Source: a virus | DNA length: 64,000 nucleotides | Virus record (IMG/VR): IMGVR_UViG_3300007640_000036 | Span: 1-64,000 of that record | Strand: one strand, 5' to 3' | Shown: in pieces, positions 9,312-18,518 of the stretch | Numbering within the stretch: position 1 is the stretch's first letter | How the letters are laid out: every line of letters begins with the position of its first letter | The notes under the pieces: generated by a model | The model's input: only the letters and a program-made list of their open reading frames with translations | Told to the model about the DNA's origin: nothing | Database searches by the model: none | Made by a program: the position numbers and the translations under genes

Positions 9312-10935
9312 AGCATATCTAGGTAACCCTAACCTATATAAAGCAAATCTACAACAAAGTTACACCGAAGATCAAGTAAGAGAGATTGCAAAGTGCATGG
9401 ATGATCCTATACACTTTATAAAAACATATACTAGAATTGTAAATATTGATGAAGGTCTAGTACCTTTTAATATGTATGGTTTTCAGGAAAAAATGGTTAA
9501 GACATTCCATGAAAATCGTTTTTCTATTTGTAAACTACCAAGACAGTCAGGTAAGTCAACAACAATTATTGCATATCTATTACATCAAGTTATATTTAAC
9601 GATAATATAAATGTGGCCATACTTGCCAACAAAAGTTCTACTGCTAGAGATTTATTAGGTAGACTTCAACTTGCATATGAAAACTTACCTAAATGGTTAC
9701 AACAAGGTGTCTTAAACTGGAACAAAGGTTCACTTGAATTAGAAAACGGTTCAAAGATACTTGCAGCTGCAACATCAAGTTCCGCTATTCGAGGTGGTTC
9801 ATTTAATATCATATTCCTTGATGAGTTTGCTTTCATACCTAATAACATATCTGAGCAATTTTTTAGTTCAGTATATCCTACAATTTCTTCTGGTAAATCT
9901 TCTAAAGTTATGATTGTATCTACACCACATGGTATGAATATGTTTTATAAACTGTGGAATGACGCAATACATGGAAGAAACGATTATAAACCTATTGAAG
10001 TACATTGGTCAGAGGTACCTGGTAGAGATGATAAGTGGAAAGAAGAAACAATTAGAAACACAAGTGAGGCACAATTTGCTACAGAGTTTGAGTGTGAGTT
10101 TGTAGGTTCAGTAGATACATTAATCAATCCATCTAAATTACGAAACTTATCACACAATACACCACTAGTATCTAACGAAGGTTTAGATATGTACGAAAGA
10201 GCAGAAAAAGGTAAAGATTATGTTATGACAGTTGACGTAGCACGTGGTACTGTAAGAGATTATTCTGCCTTTACTGTATTTGATGTAACACAAATGCCAT
10301 ATAAGTTGGTTGCAAAATTTAGAGATAACGAAATTAAACCTATATTATTTCCTCATACTATTGAGAAAGTCGCAAGAGCATATAACAATGCTCATATATG
10401 TGTTGAAGTAAATGATCTAGGACATCAAATAGCAGACGCTTTACAGTTTGAATTAGAATACACAAACTTATTAATGTGTATGATGAAAGGTAGAGCAGGT
10501 CAGATATTAGGTGGTGGTTTCAGTAAAAGAGGTACGCAATTAGGTGTACGTATGACCAAACAAGTAAAACGTATAGGTTGTTCTAACTTAAAATCATTGT
10601 TAGAAGGCGACAAGATATTGATAAATGATTTTCATACAATACAAGAGTTATCAACATTTGTAAGAAGAGGATCAGGTTGGCAAGCAGAGGAAGGTTCTAA
10701 TGACGATTTAGTTATGTGTTGCGTTATATTTGCATGGATAACAAATCAAAGATATTTCAAAGAAATGACAGACCAAGATGTACGTGCTAGAATGTATGAA
10801 GAACAACAAAACGCAATAGAACAAGATATGGCACCCTTTGGTTTCATGGACAATGGTATGGAAGAAGAATATCAACAAGATGATAGTGGCGAAGTATGGC
10901 GGCCAGTTACCGTACGAAAAGGTGAGATATTATAA
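9304..10935 (+). CDS. gp17: Terminase large subunit gp17 (packaging ATPase/nuclease)
   Basis: A 543-residue packaging motor (T4 gp17 is 610). The N-terminal ATPase has an atypical Walker A at residues 80-86 (RQSGKST) and a Walker B ending in D173-E174 (IIFLDEFAF). The C-terminal RNase H-like nuclease has its acidic residues at D311 (MTVDVARG), E368/D371 (VEVNDLG) and D467/D468 (NDDLVM). It pumps DNA through the gp20 portal and cuts concatemers at headful length. It is preceded by gp16 and followed by gp18 after a gap with its own late promoter. All catalytic positions appear intact. Confidence 0.96.
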   Translation: MTEAYLGNPNLYKANLQQSYTEDQVREIAKCMDDPIHFIKTYTRIVNIDEGLVPFNMYGFQEKMVKTFHENRFSICKLPRQSGKSTTIIAYLLHQVIFNDNINVAILANKSSTARDLLGRLQLAYENLPKWLQQGVLNWNKGSLELENGSKILAAATSSSAIRGGSFNIIFLDEFAFIPNNISEQFFSSVYPTISSGKSSKVMIVSTPHGMNMFYKLWNDAIHGRNDYKPIEVHWSEVPGRDDKWKEETIRNTSEAQFATEFECEFVGSVDTLINPSKLRNLSHNTPLVSNEGLDMYERAEKGKDYVMTVDVARGTVRDYSAFTVFDVTQMPYKLVAKFRDNEIKPILFPHTIEKVARAYNNAHICVEVNDLGHQIADALQFELEYTNLLMCMMKGRAGQILGGGFSKRGTQLGVRMTKQVKRIGCSNLKSLLEGDKILINDFHTIQELSTFVRRGSGWQAEEGSNDDLVMCCVIFAWITNQRYFKEMTDQDVRARMYEEQQNAIEQDMAPFGFMDNGMEEEYQQDDSGEVWRPVTVRKGEIL

Positions 10936-10938
10936 ATA
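10931..10938 (+). promoter_or_regulatory. T4-type late promoter for the sheath/tube operon
   Basis: A TATAAATA octamer overlapping the gp17 stop codon. The predicted start near 10944 gives a leader of about 43 bases with an AGAGGAG ribosome binding site before gp18. Confidence 0.65.
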
Positions 10939-10986
10939 TAAACGAGATTAATGATACCTATTAGCTAATAAGAGGAGAACAAACAT

Positions 10987-12912
10987 ATGGCATTTCAAGT
11001 TTCACCAGGTGTTCTCGTACAAGAGAGGGATTTAACAAACGTAATCCCAGCAGTGGCAACTACGATCGGTGCCGTTGCAGGACAATTCAATCAAGGACCT
11101 ATGGACGAAGTTACGTCTATTAGTTCGGAGAAAGAATTAGTAGAAACGTTTGGTAAACCTGACTCTACAAACTTTGAATTTTGGTTTAGTGCTGCAAGTT
11201 TCTTGCAATACTCATCAAGTTTAAGGGTAGTACGAGCTGCAAACACTTCAAGTGTTAACGCTGTTGTATCTGGATCAGCATTAAGAATTAAGAACACAGA
11301 TCATTATCAAAACGGTGACGGAAGTACAGGACCTTATAACGATGGTTCGGCTAACGTTGGCGAATGGGCTGCAAGAACAGCAGGCGCATGGGGTAATAAC
11401 TTAAAAGTTTCAGTATGTCCGAGTGCAACGGCATATGAAACAGTAAATAAAACAACAACAAATGACGCTTCAACAGCAGTTGGAGATACAACTATCGTAT
11501 TAACTTCAGGAACTGATTTTAATGTAGGTGATATTGTAAACTTCGGCGAGTCAGGTGGACATGAATATAGAGTTACAGATGTTTCAACAGACACTTTAAC
11601 TTTTGTAAGACATCCATCAGGCACAGGCGGACTACACACAGCTGTTGCAAACGGTTCACAAGTAAGAAGAAGATGGCAATACTACGATCTAGTAGATAAA
11701 GCGCCAGGAACATCAACATACGCTTCTAATAGAAGTGGTGTAAATGACGAAATGCACATAGTAGTCGTTGATGAAGACGGTGGTATTACAGGTACTGCTG
11801 GTGAAGTTTTAGAAGTTTATGATTCAGTATCAAAAGGATCAGACGCTAAAACAGCACAAGGCGATACTAACTACTACGTTGACGTACTTTACAACCAATC
11901 AGAATACATCTATTGGATGGATCACGTTGCGACAGGAACAAATTGGGGTAGTGCAGTTGCAGGAATAACATTTACTGCTCTGTCAGCACCTTTTACTAGA
12001 TCACTTATAGATGGTGCAGATGGTTCAACAGTAAGTACTGCTGAATTAAAAGCTGCTTACGAAAAATACAATGACGCTGATACTGTAGATGTTAACTTAA
12101 TCATCGCTGGTAAAGGTGACGCTACACACATTGATAACTTAATTACAATCGCTGAAAACAGAAAAGACGCAATAGTATTTGTTTCTCCTGAAAGAACGGA
12201 TGTAGTTAATGTTTCAAATAGTACTACTCAAACAACTAACGTAAAAAGTTTCTTTGACAGTATTAGATCATCATCATACGTTGTATTTGATAGTGGTTAC
12301 AAATATACATACGACAAATATAATGACGTATTCAGATATGTTCCTTTAAATGGTGACATTGCTGGATTAGCTGCAAGAACAGACTTAATCGCAGACTCAT
12401 GGTTCTCACCTGCTGGTTTCAACAGAGGAGTAATTAGAGGTGCAGTTAAACTTGCTTACAATCCAACACAAGGACAAAGAGATGAATTGTACAGAGCGAG
12501 AGTAAACCCAGTTGTAACATTACCAGGACAAGGTACTTTATTGTTTGGTGATAAAACTGGATTATCAACGCCGAGTGCTTTTGATAGAATAAACGTAAGA
12601 AGATTGTTTATTACTTTGGAGAAGGCAATATCAACAGCTTCTAAATTTCAACTATTTGAATTTAATGACGAGTTTACAAGAGCTCAATTTAGAAACATAG
12701 TTGAACCATTCCTAAGAGATGTACAAGGTAGAAGGGGTGTTACAGACTTTAGAGTAGTTTGTGATTCTTCTAATAACACTGCTAATGTCATTGATAGTAA
12801 TGAGTTTAGAGCTGATATATTTGTTAAACCAAATAGATCAATCAACTTTATACAACTACAATTCGTTGCGACACGATCAGGCGCCGCATTTGAAGAAGTG
12901 GTAGGAGGATAA
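10987..12912 (+). CDS. gp18: Tail sheath protein gp18
   Basis: A 641-residue contractile sheath subunit (T4 gp18 is 659). The N-terminus (FQVSPGVLVQERDLTNVIPA) and the C-terminal domain (NVRRLFITLEKAISTASKF, ending RSINFIQLQFVATRSGAAFE) are the conserved polymerising ends of the family. The middle, for example residues about 150-330, is the variable outer region. It surrounds the gp19 tube and contracts on infection. It has a strong ribosome binding site, fitting high late expression, and is followed by the tube gene after 4 bases. Confidence 0.95.
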   Translation: MAFQVSPGVLVQERDLTNVIPAVATTIGAVAGQFNQGPMDEVTSISSEKELVETFGKPDSTNFEFWFSAASFLQYSSSLRVVRAANTSSVNAVVSGSALRIKNTDHYQNGDGSTGPYNDGSANVGEWAARTAGAWGNNLKVSVCPSATAYETVNKTTTNDASTAVGDTTIVLTSGTDFNVGDIVNFGESGGHEYRVTDVSTDTLTFVRHPSGTGGLHTAVANGSQVRRRWQYYDLVDKAPGTSTYASNRSGVNDEMHIVVVDEDGGITGTAGEVLEVYDSVSKGSDAKTAQGDTNYYVDVLYNQSEYIYWMDHVATGTNWGSAVAGITFTALSAPFTRSLIDGADGSTVSTAELKAAYEKYNDADTVDVNLIIAGKGDATHIDNLITIAENRKDAIVFVSPERTDVVNVSNSTTQTTNVKSFFDSIRSSSYVVFDSGYKYTYDKYNDVFRYVPLNGDIAGLAARTDLIADSWFSPAGFNRGVIRGAVKLAYNPTQGQRDELYRARVNPVVTLPGQGTLLFGDKTGLSTPSAFDRINVRRLFITLEKAISTASKFQLFEFNDEFTRAQFRNIVEPFLRDVQGRRGVTDFRVVCDSSNNTANVIDSNEFRADIFVKPNRSINFIQLQFVATRSGAAFEEVVGG

Positions 12913-12916
12913 ACAC

Positions 12917-13444
12917 ATGCCAAATATAAATGACTTTAAAGCTAAGTTAAGAGGCGGTGGAGCTCGTGCCAATCAGTTTAGAGTAACAATGCCTTTTCCT
13001 GGTTTTGCTGCTGTAGGTGGTGAAACAGAAACTATGAGTTTCTTAACTACATCTACATCTTTACCAGGAATGACTGTAACGGAAGTTGCAATACCATTTA
13101 GAGGTAGGGAGTTATATGTTGCAGGTGATAGAACATTTGCTACATGGACTACAACTATTCTAAATGATACTAACTTCTTAATACGTAACGCTTACGAAAG
13201 ATGGTTAAACGGTATCAACAATATGTCAGATAACGAGGGGTTAGTAAATCCTGTTGATTATCAAGTTGACGCATTTGTAGATCAGTTAGACCGAAATGGT
13301 AACGTGATTAAATCATACACATTCAGAGGAATGTTTCCAACAACTCTGGATGATATTGCTCTATCGTATAGTGATAACAACTCCGTAGAGAGTTTTACTG
13401 CTACACATAGATACCAATACTTTGAAACAAACACTACTACTTAA
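12917..13444 (+). CDS. gp19: Tail tube protein gp19
   Basis: A 175-residue tail tube subunit (T4 gp19 is 163). It shows the tube-fold pattern: N-terminal FRVTMPFPGF, a TSTSLPGMTVTEVAIPFRGR strand pair, and WTTTILNDTNFLIRNAYERW. It stacks in hexameric rings inside the gp18 sheath and forms the DNA channel. It shares this pattern with the 208-residue protein at 20253. A weak late-promoter-like TATAAGTA near 13450 lies after it. Confidence 0.93.
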   Translation: MPNINDFKAKLRGGGARANQFRVTMPFPGFAAVGGETETMSFLTTSTSLPGMTVTEVAIPFRGRELYVAGDRTFATWTTTILNDTNFLIRNAYERWLNGINNMSDNEGLVNPVDYQVDAFVDQLDRNGNVIKSYTFRGMFPTTLDDIALSYSDNNSVESFTATHRYQYFETNTTT

Positions 13445-13484
13445 TACCGTTATAAGTATTAATAGTAATAGGAGAAATTAAATT

Positions 13485-15074
13485 ATGGCTGAACTGTTTG
13501 GGTTTAAGATAGAGCGTTTAAAAGACGCTACAACCGATCCAAGACAAAATATAGTTCCACCTCAAGCGGAAGACGGTACACAAACCGTCCCCGCTGGTGG
13601 GTTTTTTGCGTCTTATGGCGGATTTGATGTAACGGCTAGAAACGAGCTAGACTTAATAAGAAGATATAGAGAAGTATCACTTCATCCCGAGTGTGACCTT
13701 GCAATAGAGGATATCATATCTGAAGCAATCGTATCAAATGAAAATCAACAATCTGTACAATTAGATTTAAGTAAAATTGAGTACAGCGAATCTATCAAAA
13801 AGAAAATAAGAGAATCATTCCATGAAGTATTAAAGTTATTAAACTTTGATATAAAAGGCCACGACATCTTTAGAAGATGGTACGTAGATGGTAGATTATA
13901 CTATCATAAAATTATAGACAAAGATAGTCCTAGGCTAGGAATTACAGAATTAAGATATATAGACCCTCGGAAAATCAAAAAGATTAGAGAGGTTAGAAAG
14001 CAAAGAACAGATGGTATGCCTTCTTCATTTGCTTTTGAAAACAAATTCCAAGAATATTATATATTCAACGAAAGAGGAATACACCCGACTGCTACATCTA
14101 ACGCAGGTGGGTTAAGAATAGCACCAGATGCTATTTCGTTTTGTCCGTCTGGTTTAATAGATCAGCAGGCAAATCAAGTTTTATCTTATTTACACAAGGC
14201 AATTAAACCTGTCAATCAATTAAGAATGATTGAAGACGCTGTTGTAATATACAGAATTGCTCGTGCACCAGAAAGAAGAATATTCTATATTGATGTAGGT
14301 AACTTACCTAAAATTAAGGCTGAACAATATTTAAGAGATGTTATGGCTAGATATAGAAACAAACTTGTATATGACGCAAGTACAGGTGAAATTAAAGACG
14401 ATAGAAATCAGATGAGTATGTTAGAAGACTTTTGGTTACCTCGTAGAGAAGGTGGGAGAGGAACTGAAATTACTACATTACCTGGTGGTCAAAACTTAGG
14501 TGAAATACAAGATATAGAATACTTCCAAAAGAAACTATATCGTTCTCTTAATATACCAATTAGTAGATTAGAAGGTGGTCAAGGATTTAATCTAGGTCGT
14601 GCAGCTGAAATTAGTAGAGATGAAGTTAAGTTTACTAAATTTGTAGGCAGACTACGTAAAAAATTCTGTATGCTTTTCCATGATCTATTAAAAACACAAT
14701 TAATATTAAAAGGTGTTATTGCTCCAGAAGAATGGGACAGTATGCAAGGCGATATTACATATTCTTTCTTACAAGATGGTTACTTTGCTGAATTAAAACA
14801 CAGCGAAATGATGAGAGAAAGAGTTATGCTCGCTCAACAACTAGAAGGGTATGTTGGTAGATATTTCTCTAATGAGTATATACGAACCAAGATATTAAAA
14901 CAAAATGAAACAGAAATTGATGAAATTGATAAACAAATTAAAGAAGAAGGTTCTGAAGGACAAGCCGAAGAAGTCCCAGCCATCACGCCTAAAAAAGAAA
15001 CGAATGGCAGTAAAGAAAAAGAACCAACATTAAAACCAAAAGAAGGAGAAAAAGATGTCGGAAGAAGTAATTAG
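13485..15074 (+). CDS. gp20: Portal vertex protein gp20
   Basis: A 529-residue portal (T4 gp20 is 524). Hallmarks are HPECDLAIEDIISEAIV, LRYIDPRKIKKIREV, YRIARAPERRIFYIDVGNLP, DEVKFTKFVGRLRKKF and the YSFLQDGYFAELKHSEM segment. It forms the dodecameric ring that nucleates prohead assembly and through which gp17 pumps DNA. The C-terminus is charged (KEEGSEGQAEEVPAITPKKE) and overlaps the next small gene by 20 bases. A strong AGGAG ribosome binding site precedes the ATG. Confidence 0.96.
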   Translation: MAELFGFKIERLKDATTDPRQNIVPPQAEDGTQTVPAGGFFASYGGFDVTARNELDLIRRYREVSLHPECDLAIEDIISEAIVSNENQQSVQLDLSKIEYSESIKKKIRESFHEVLKLLNFDIKGHDIFRRWYVDGRLYYHKIIDKDSPRLGITELRYIDPRKIKKIREVRKQRTDGMPSSFAFENKFQEYYIFNERGIHPTATSNAGGLRIAPDAISFCPSGLIDQQANQVLSYLHKAIKPVNQLRMIEDAVVIYRIARAPERRIFYIDVGNLPKIKAEQYLRDVMARYRNKLVYDASTGEIKDDRNQMSMLEDFWLPRREGGRGTEITTLPGGQNLGEIQDIEYFQKKLYRSLNIPISRLEGGQGFNLGRAAEISRDEVKFTKFVGRLRKKFCMLFHDLLKTQLILKGVIAPEEWDSMQGDITYSFLQDGYFAELKHSEMMRERVMLAQQLEGYVGRYFSNEYIRTKILKQNETEIDEIDKQIKEEGSEGQAEEVPAITPKKETNGSKEKEPTLKPKEGEKDVGRSN

Positions 15075-15213
15075 ATATGGTGCTGGTGGCGTTCCTTACG
15101 TAAAGAAAACAGAAGCACCTAAGGAAGAAGTTAAAGAAGAAGTAATATCTGAAATTTTAACAAAGAATCCTAACAAAGAAAAAAAATCTGAAACTACTAA
15201 AGAAAAAAAGTAA
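15055..15213 (+). CDS. Small charged protein between portal and prohead core genes
   Basis: A 52-residue, Lys/Glu-rich open frame beginning inside the end of gp20 with a very good AAGGAG ribosome binding site seven bases upstream. The N-terminus reads MSEEVIRYGAGGVPYVKK; the rest is a low-complexity charged helix with an ISE sequence that fits the gp21 cleavage consensus. No family is recognised. The place between gp20 and the core genes suggests a small prohead core component, but this is inference. The upstream-overlapping start and strong ribosome binding site argue that it is a real gene. Confidence 0.55.
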   Translation: MSEEVIRYGAGGVPYVKKTEAPKEEVKEEVISEILTKNPNKEKKSETTKEKK

Positions 15214-15218
15214 TAGGA

Positions 15219-15226
15219 GATAAATA
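15219..15226 (+). promoter_or_regulatory. Late-promoter-like GATAAATA, 5 bases before a start codon
   Basis: A one-mismatch version of the late octamer. With T4 spacing, transcription would begin on the A of the ATG at 15232. It also overlaps a normal TAGGAG ribosome binding site, so it may be chance here. Confidence 0.3.
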
Positions 15227-15231
15227 ATATT

Positions 15232-15486
15232 ATGAGTAAAGAAAATTTAAACAAGTTTGTTAATTCACTACAACAAGGTGACGCTAAACAGGCAGGAGAT
15301 GACTTAAAAAATGCTCTTGCAGATAAAGTTAGTGCAGCCTTAGATGACGCTAAAGTTGATGTGGCAAAGTCAGTATTTACAGGACAACAAGGCGCAGACG
15401 CTCCAGAAGCGAATGTGTTTAGTGGTAATGATATAAGTGCTGAAACTCCTGCACCAGAGGTAGCTAGTGATGAAGTGGCTCAGTAA
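15232..15486 (+). CDS. gp67: Prohead core protein gp67-like
   Basis: An 84-residue protein matching the small prohead core protein gp67 of T4 (80 residues) in size, place and pattern. The N-terminal helix (NLNKFVNSLQQGDAKQAGDD) is followed by a second one (LADKVSAALDDAKVDVAKSVF), similar to the ARKLFAEAMAARTIDLIKEE region of T4 gp67, and then an acidic C-terminus. Core proteins fill the prohead and are destroyed by the gp21 protease. The T4-like order 20-67-(68)-21-22-23 supports the call. Confidence 0.75.
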   Translation: MSKENLNKFVNSLQQGDAKQAGDDLKNALADKVSAALDDAKVDVAKSVFTGQQGADAPEANVFSGNDISAETPAPEVASDEVAQ

Positions 15487-15724
15487 TTTTATCAAAGATA
15501 ATATAACTGAAGGCAACGATTATAAGCGTACTAGACAGTACAACAAACTCACGCCTAAAATGAAGCGTGCTGTAGATATGATATTCAGAGCTGCTGATAA
15601 AGACGCAGATGTAATATCTAATTTTGAAAAAAATGTCAATACAGCTGCAAAACAATTTGGTGTAAGTAAACAAGATTTAATGACGTATTTTGATAAAGAA
15701 ACGTTAACAATTTTAAGGAGATAG
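15470..15724 (+). CDS. Possible gp68-position prohead protein (unknown)
   Basis: An 84-residue protein lying where T4 carries gene 68. It is helical and basic (KLTPKMKRAVDMIFRAADKD, then FEKNVNTAAKQFGVSKQDLM), the latter resembling a small helix-turn-helix or helical hairpin. I see no clear similarity to T4 gp68 (141 residues), so only the position supports that identity. The ATG at 15470 is preferred over the in-frame GTG at 15467. It overlaps the gp67-like gene by 17 bases, implying coupling. Confidence 0.55.
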   Translation: MKWLSNFIKDNITEGNDYKRTRQYNKLTPKMKRAVDMIFRAADKDADVISNFEKNVNTAAKQFGVSKQDLMTYFDKETLTILRR

Positions 15725-15726
15725 AA

Positions 15727-15978
15727 ATGGGAACATTTATAATAAAAGGAACCGCTATTGAAGGTACATTGACTGATAATTCAATCGACAATTCACCTTT
15801 TGTAAGAGTAGTTGCTACTGCTGCTACAAATACTATTACAGTAAAAGATGGCAGTACTACTTTAGGTACAACTTTATTACATTCTGCTGGCGATGAAATT
15901 ACGATAGAAAAACATCCTAAACATACAATTTCATCAAGTGATGATATAAGTGCTACTGCTGTAGGCGTAGGACACTAA
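15727..15978 (+). CDS. Small beta-rich virion protein (unknown)
   Basis: An 83-residue Thr-rich protein with short beta strands (FIIKGTAIEGTL, FVRVVATAATNTITVKDG, AGDEITIEKHPKHTI). The KDG-turn and strand pattern resembles small capsid or baseplate add-on proteins in marine T4-like phages. It follows the preceding stop by 2 bases and has an AAGGAG ribosome binding site. Its place within the prohead gene run suggests a head decoration or structural role; unproven. Confidence 0.55.
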   Translation: MGTFIIKGTAIEGTLTDNSIDNSPFVRVVATAATNTITVKDGSTTLGTTLLHSAGDEITIEKHPKHTISSSDDISATAVGVGH

Positions 15979-15979
15979 C

Positions 15980-16372
15980 ATGGCTGATACAGTATCTACA
16001 CAAACATTAACAGATACGACAGGCGTAAAGTTTGCCGTTAAGATGACTAACTTTTCTGACGGTACAGGTGAAACTTTAGTTAAAAAAGTTGACGCTAGCG
16101 AAACAACTTTTATGACTGAAGACGGTAATCGTAAAATATCAAAAATCTTTTATTCAATAAACACTGCTAATCCTAAATCAGCAGTTGAATTGATATGGGA
16201 TGGTACAGATAATGCAACGGCAGTTTTGTTGTCTGGTCAAGGTTTTTGGGACTTACGTGCCGATGGAAACGAGATTTTAAACAACGCAACAACACCTACA
16301 GGTGATGTTTTGCTTTCTACAAAAAACTTTGCAAACGGTGATAATTATACGATTTTAGTGGTTTTCAGATAG
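15980..16372 (+). CDS. Small virion structural protein (unknown)
   Basis: A 130-residue protein with a mainly beta pattern (GVKFAVKMTNFSDG, AVELIWDGTDNATAVLLSGQ, NYTILVVFR at the end). It starts 1 base after the upstream 83-residue gene, so the two are probably one translational unit and functionally linked. No named family is recognised. The conserved-looking KISKIFYSINTANPKSAVEL segment and the place before the protease suggest a head-associated structural protein. Confidence 0.55.
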   Translation: MADTVSTQTLTDTTGVKFAVKMTNFSDGTGETLVKKVDASETTFMTEDGNRKISKIFYSINTANPKSAVELIWDGTDNATAVLLSGQGFWDLRADGNEILNNATTPTGDVLLSTKNFANGDNYTILVVFR

Positions 16373-16379
16373 CAATTTG

Positions 16380-16387
16380 TATAAATA
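16380..16387 (+). promoter_or_regulatory. T4-type late promoter for gp21
   Basis: A TATAAATA octamer in the 42-base gap before the protease gene. The predicted start is near 16393, leaving a leader with GAGATAG before the ATG at 16415. Confidence 0.6.
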
Positions 16388-16414
16388 TTAGAGAGAAATT
16401 AGAGATAGATACAA

Positions 16415-17059
16415 ATGAAGTTAATTACCGAAGAAATATCAAACGCAGAATATATCGTAGAAGAAAAAAATGGTAAAAGAAATTATTCCATTAAAGGTAT
16501 ATTCATGCAATCAGACGTTAAGAATAGGAATGGAAGAATCTATCCTAAAGAAATCTTACAAAAAGAAGTTGTAAGATACAATAGAGAGTTCATCAATAAA
16601 AGCAGAGCATTCGGCGAACTTGGTCATCCTGATGGCCCGACAGTAAATTTAGAAAGAGTTTCGCATATGATTAAGGCTTTGTATCCAGAAGGCGCAAATT
16701 TTATAGGTGAAGCACGAGTTTTAGATACCCCATATGGAAAAATAGTGAAAAGTTTAATTGACGAGGGTGCAAAATTAGGTGTTTCAAGTAGAGGAATGGG
16801 TACACTTGCAAATGTAGGTGGTGCCAATGTAGTTAAAGACGATTTTTACCTTGCGACCGCGGCTGATATAGTCGCAGACCCAAGTGCTCCAGACGCTTTC
16901 GTAGAAGGCATTATGGAAGGCAAAGAGTGGGTTTGGAATAATGGGATTTTGAAAGAGCAAGAAGTAAACGAATTAAAGTTACAAGTAGAAAGTAAAGAGA
17001 GAATGGCAAGAGCAGAAAAGAATGCTCAAGTATTCGAATCTTTTCTTAAAAAACTGTAA
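16415..17059 (+). CDS. gp21: Prohead core protease gp21
   Basis: A 214-residue serine protease (T4 gp21 is 212) of the herpesvirus-protease-like family. The catalytic His is H71 in GELGHPDG and the nucleophile lies in GVSSRG (S124/S125). DVKNRNGRIYPKEIL near residue 35 is another family hallmark. It is packed in the prohead core, then activated to cleave scaffold, capsid and internal proteins after (I/L)-x-E. Its presence matters for the proteins from 51 kb onward, whose N-termini fit this cleavage rule. It is followed by gp22 and gp23, as in T4. Confidence 0.95.
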   Translation: MKLITEEISNAEYIVEEKNGKRNYSIKGIFMQSDVKNRNGRIYPKEILQKEVVRYNREFINKSRAFGELGHPDGPTVNLERVSHMIKALYPEGANFIGEARVLDTPYGKIVKSLIDEGAKLGVSSRGMGTLANVGGANVVKDDFYLATAADIVADPSAPDAFVEGIMEGKEWVWNNGILKEQEVNELKLQVESKERMARAEKNAQVFESFLKKL

Positions 17060-17062
17060 TTT

Positions 17063-17070
17063 TATAAATA
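17063..17070 (+). promoter_or_regulatory. T4-type late promoter for scaffold and capsid genes
   Basis: A TATAAATA octamer just after the gp21 stop, about 75 bases before the gp22 ATG. The leader contains a GAGGAGAT ribosome binding site. Confidence 0.6.
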
Positions 17071-17144
17071 GTAATTGACTCATTCCGAGAGGATTGGTGC
17101 ATTTATTTTACAACAACAAGAAAAACTATTGAGGAGATAGAACG

Positions 17145-18479
17145 ATGGCTGACAATACTGTGGCAGATTTGCCAACAAAAAATGCAGCTCCAGCTGAACC
17201 AGCAAAGTCGTTACAGGCAACTGTACAACAAGTGATGAATAAAGCAATCACTTCACCGACTGACGCAAAAGTAGATTTCGCACAAGGGGTTAACCACATT
17301 ACAGGTGACCCACATCAAAAAAGTGCAGGTACAGCGGACGCAATGCCTACTCTCTCTGCTGAAAAAGAGCCTAAAAAAGATATTCAGGCTACTTACGAAG
17401 CTGATGAGAAAAAGGACGAAAAAGAAAAAGAAGATATGAAAGAAGCAGAACACTCTAAAGATGATGAGAAGAAAAAAGAAGATGTGAAAGAGGGTGAAAT
17501 GCCAGCTGGTCTTAAAAAATACCTAGATAAAAAGGATGATAAAGAAGACGAGAAAAAAGAAGAAAAAGAAGACAAGAAAGACGTTAAAGAAGCTGAAGAC
17601 AAAGAAGACGTTAAAGAATCTGAGTCAAAAGAAGATGAAAAGAAAAAAGAAGAGTCTTATGATGACAAGAAAAAAGACGTTAAAGAAGCAGAAGAAAAAG
17701 AAGATGAAAAAGAAGTGAAAAAAGAAATGTCTGCTAAAGATAAAGTAAAAGACATGGATATGAAAGAAGACGTTGCTGCTCTAACTGATGGTGAAGAACT
17801 ATCGGAAGAGTTTAAACAAAAAGCTTCTACTATATTTGAAGCTGCTGTTAAAGCAAAACTTGTTGAAGAAATAGAAAATTTAGAGAGCGAATACGAAACT
17901 AAGGTTAATGAGAAAGTTGAAGAAACTAAATCAGAAATCGTAGAAAAAGTTGACGCTTACCTAAACTATGTTGTCGAGGAGTGGATGAAAGAAAACGAAT
18001 TGGCAATAGAAAAAGGTTTAAGAGCTGAGATTACTGAAGATTTTATCGGTGGTCTTAAATCTTTATTTGAATCTCACTACATCAATGTTCCACAAGAGAA
18101 GTATGATGTGATTGAGGCTCAGACTGCTGAGATAGAGAAGTTAAAAGAAGAAGTTAACCAAACTATTGAGAAAAACGTTGAGTTAAATCAGGCAATCGGT
18201 CAACACGTAAGAGCAGATATTATCAATGATGTATCATCTGATCTTGCTGAAACTGAATCTGAAAAACTTAAAGGTTTAGCAGAAAGTATTGAATACAAAG
18301 ACGCTGACAGTTTTAGAACAAGTATAGAAACATTAAAAAATTCTTACTTCCCTAAAACAAAAGCGAGTGATAACGAATCTAATGAAGTAGCAGAAAACAA
18401 TGCTGGCTCTATGAATGAGTCAATGGCTGCATATACTGCTGCAATTAGTAAATCAAAGAAAAACCCATACGTAAAGTAA
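17145..18479 (+). CDS. gp22: Prohead scaffold protein gp22
   Basis: A 444-residue major core (scaffold) protein, far longer than T4 gp22 (269). Residues about 75-205 form an extremely Lys/Glu/Asp-rich low-complexity segment. The rest is alpha-helical and coiled-coil-prone (FEAAVKAKLVEEIENLESEY; EKLKEEVNQTIEKNVELNQA). A conserved region around LNYVVEEWMKENELAIEKGL identifies the family. It assembles the prohead core under the gp23 shell and is then degraded by gp21. Position directly before gp23 supports the call. The expanded charged insert is unusual and may be prone to repeat-length change. Confidence 0.88.
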   Translation: MADNTVADLPTKNAAPAEPAKSLQATVQQVMNKAITSPTDAKVDFAQGVNHITGDPHQKSAGTADAMPTLSAEKEPKKDIQATYEADEKKDEKEKEDMKEAEHSKDDEKKKEDVKEGEMPAGLKKYLDKKDDKEDEKKEEKEDKKDVKEAEDKEDVKESESKEDEKKKEESYDDKKKDVKEAEEKEDEKEVKKEMSAKDKVKDMDMKEDVAALTDGEELSEEFKQKASTIFEAAVKAKLVEEIENLESEYETKVNEKVEETKSEIVEKVDAYLNYVVEEWMKENELAIEKGLRAEITEDFIGGLKSLFESHYINVPQEKYDVIEAQTAEIEKLKEEVNQTIEKNVELNQAIGQHVRADIINDVSSDLAETESEKLKGLAESIEYKDADSFRTSIETLKNSYFPKTKASDNESNEVAENNAGSMNESMAAYTAAISKSKKNPYVK

Positions 18480-18518
18480 GGGTTAGTTAATTAACTAAAA
18501 AGAAGGAGAGATAGAAAA

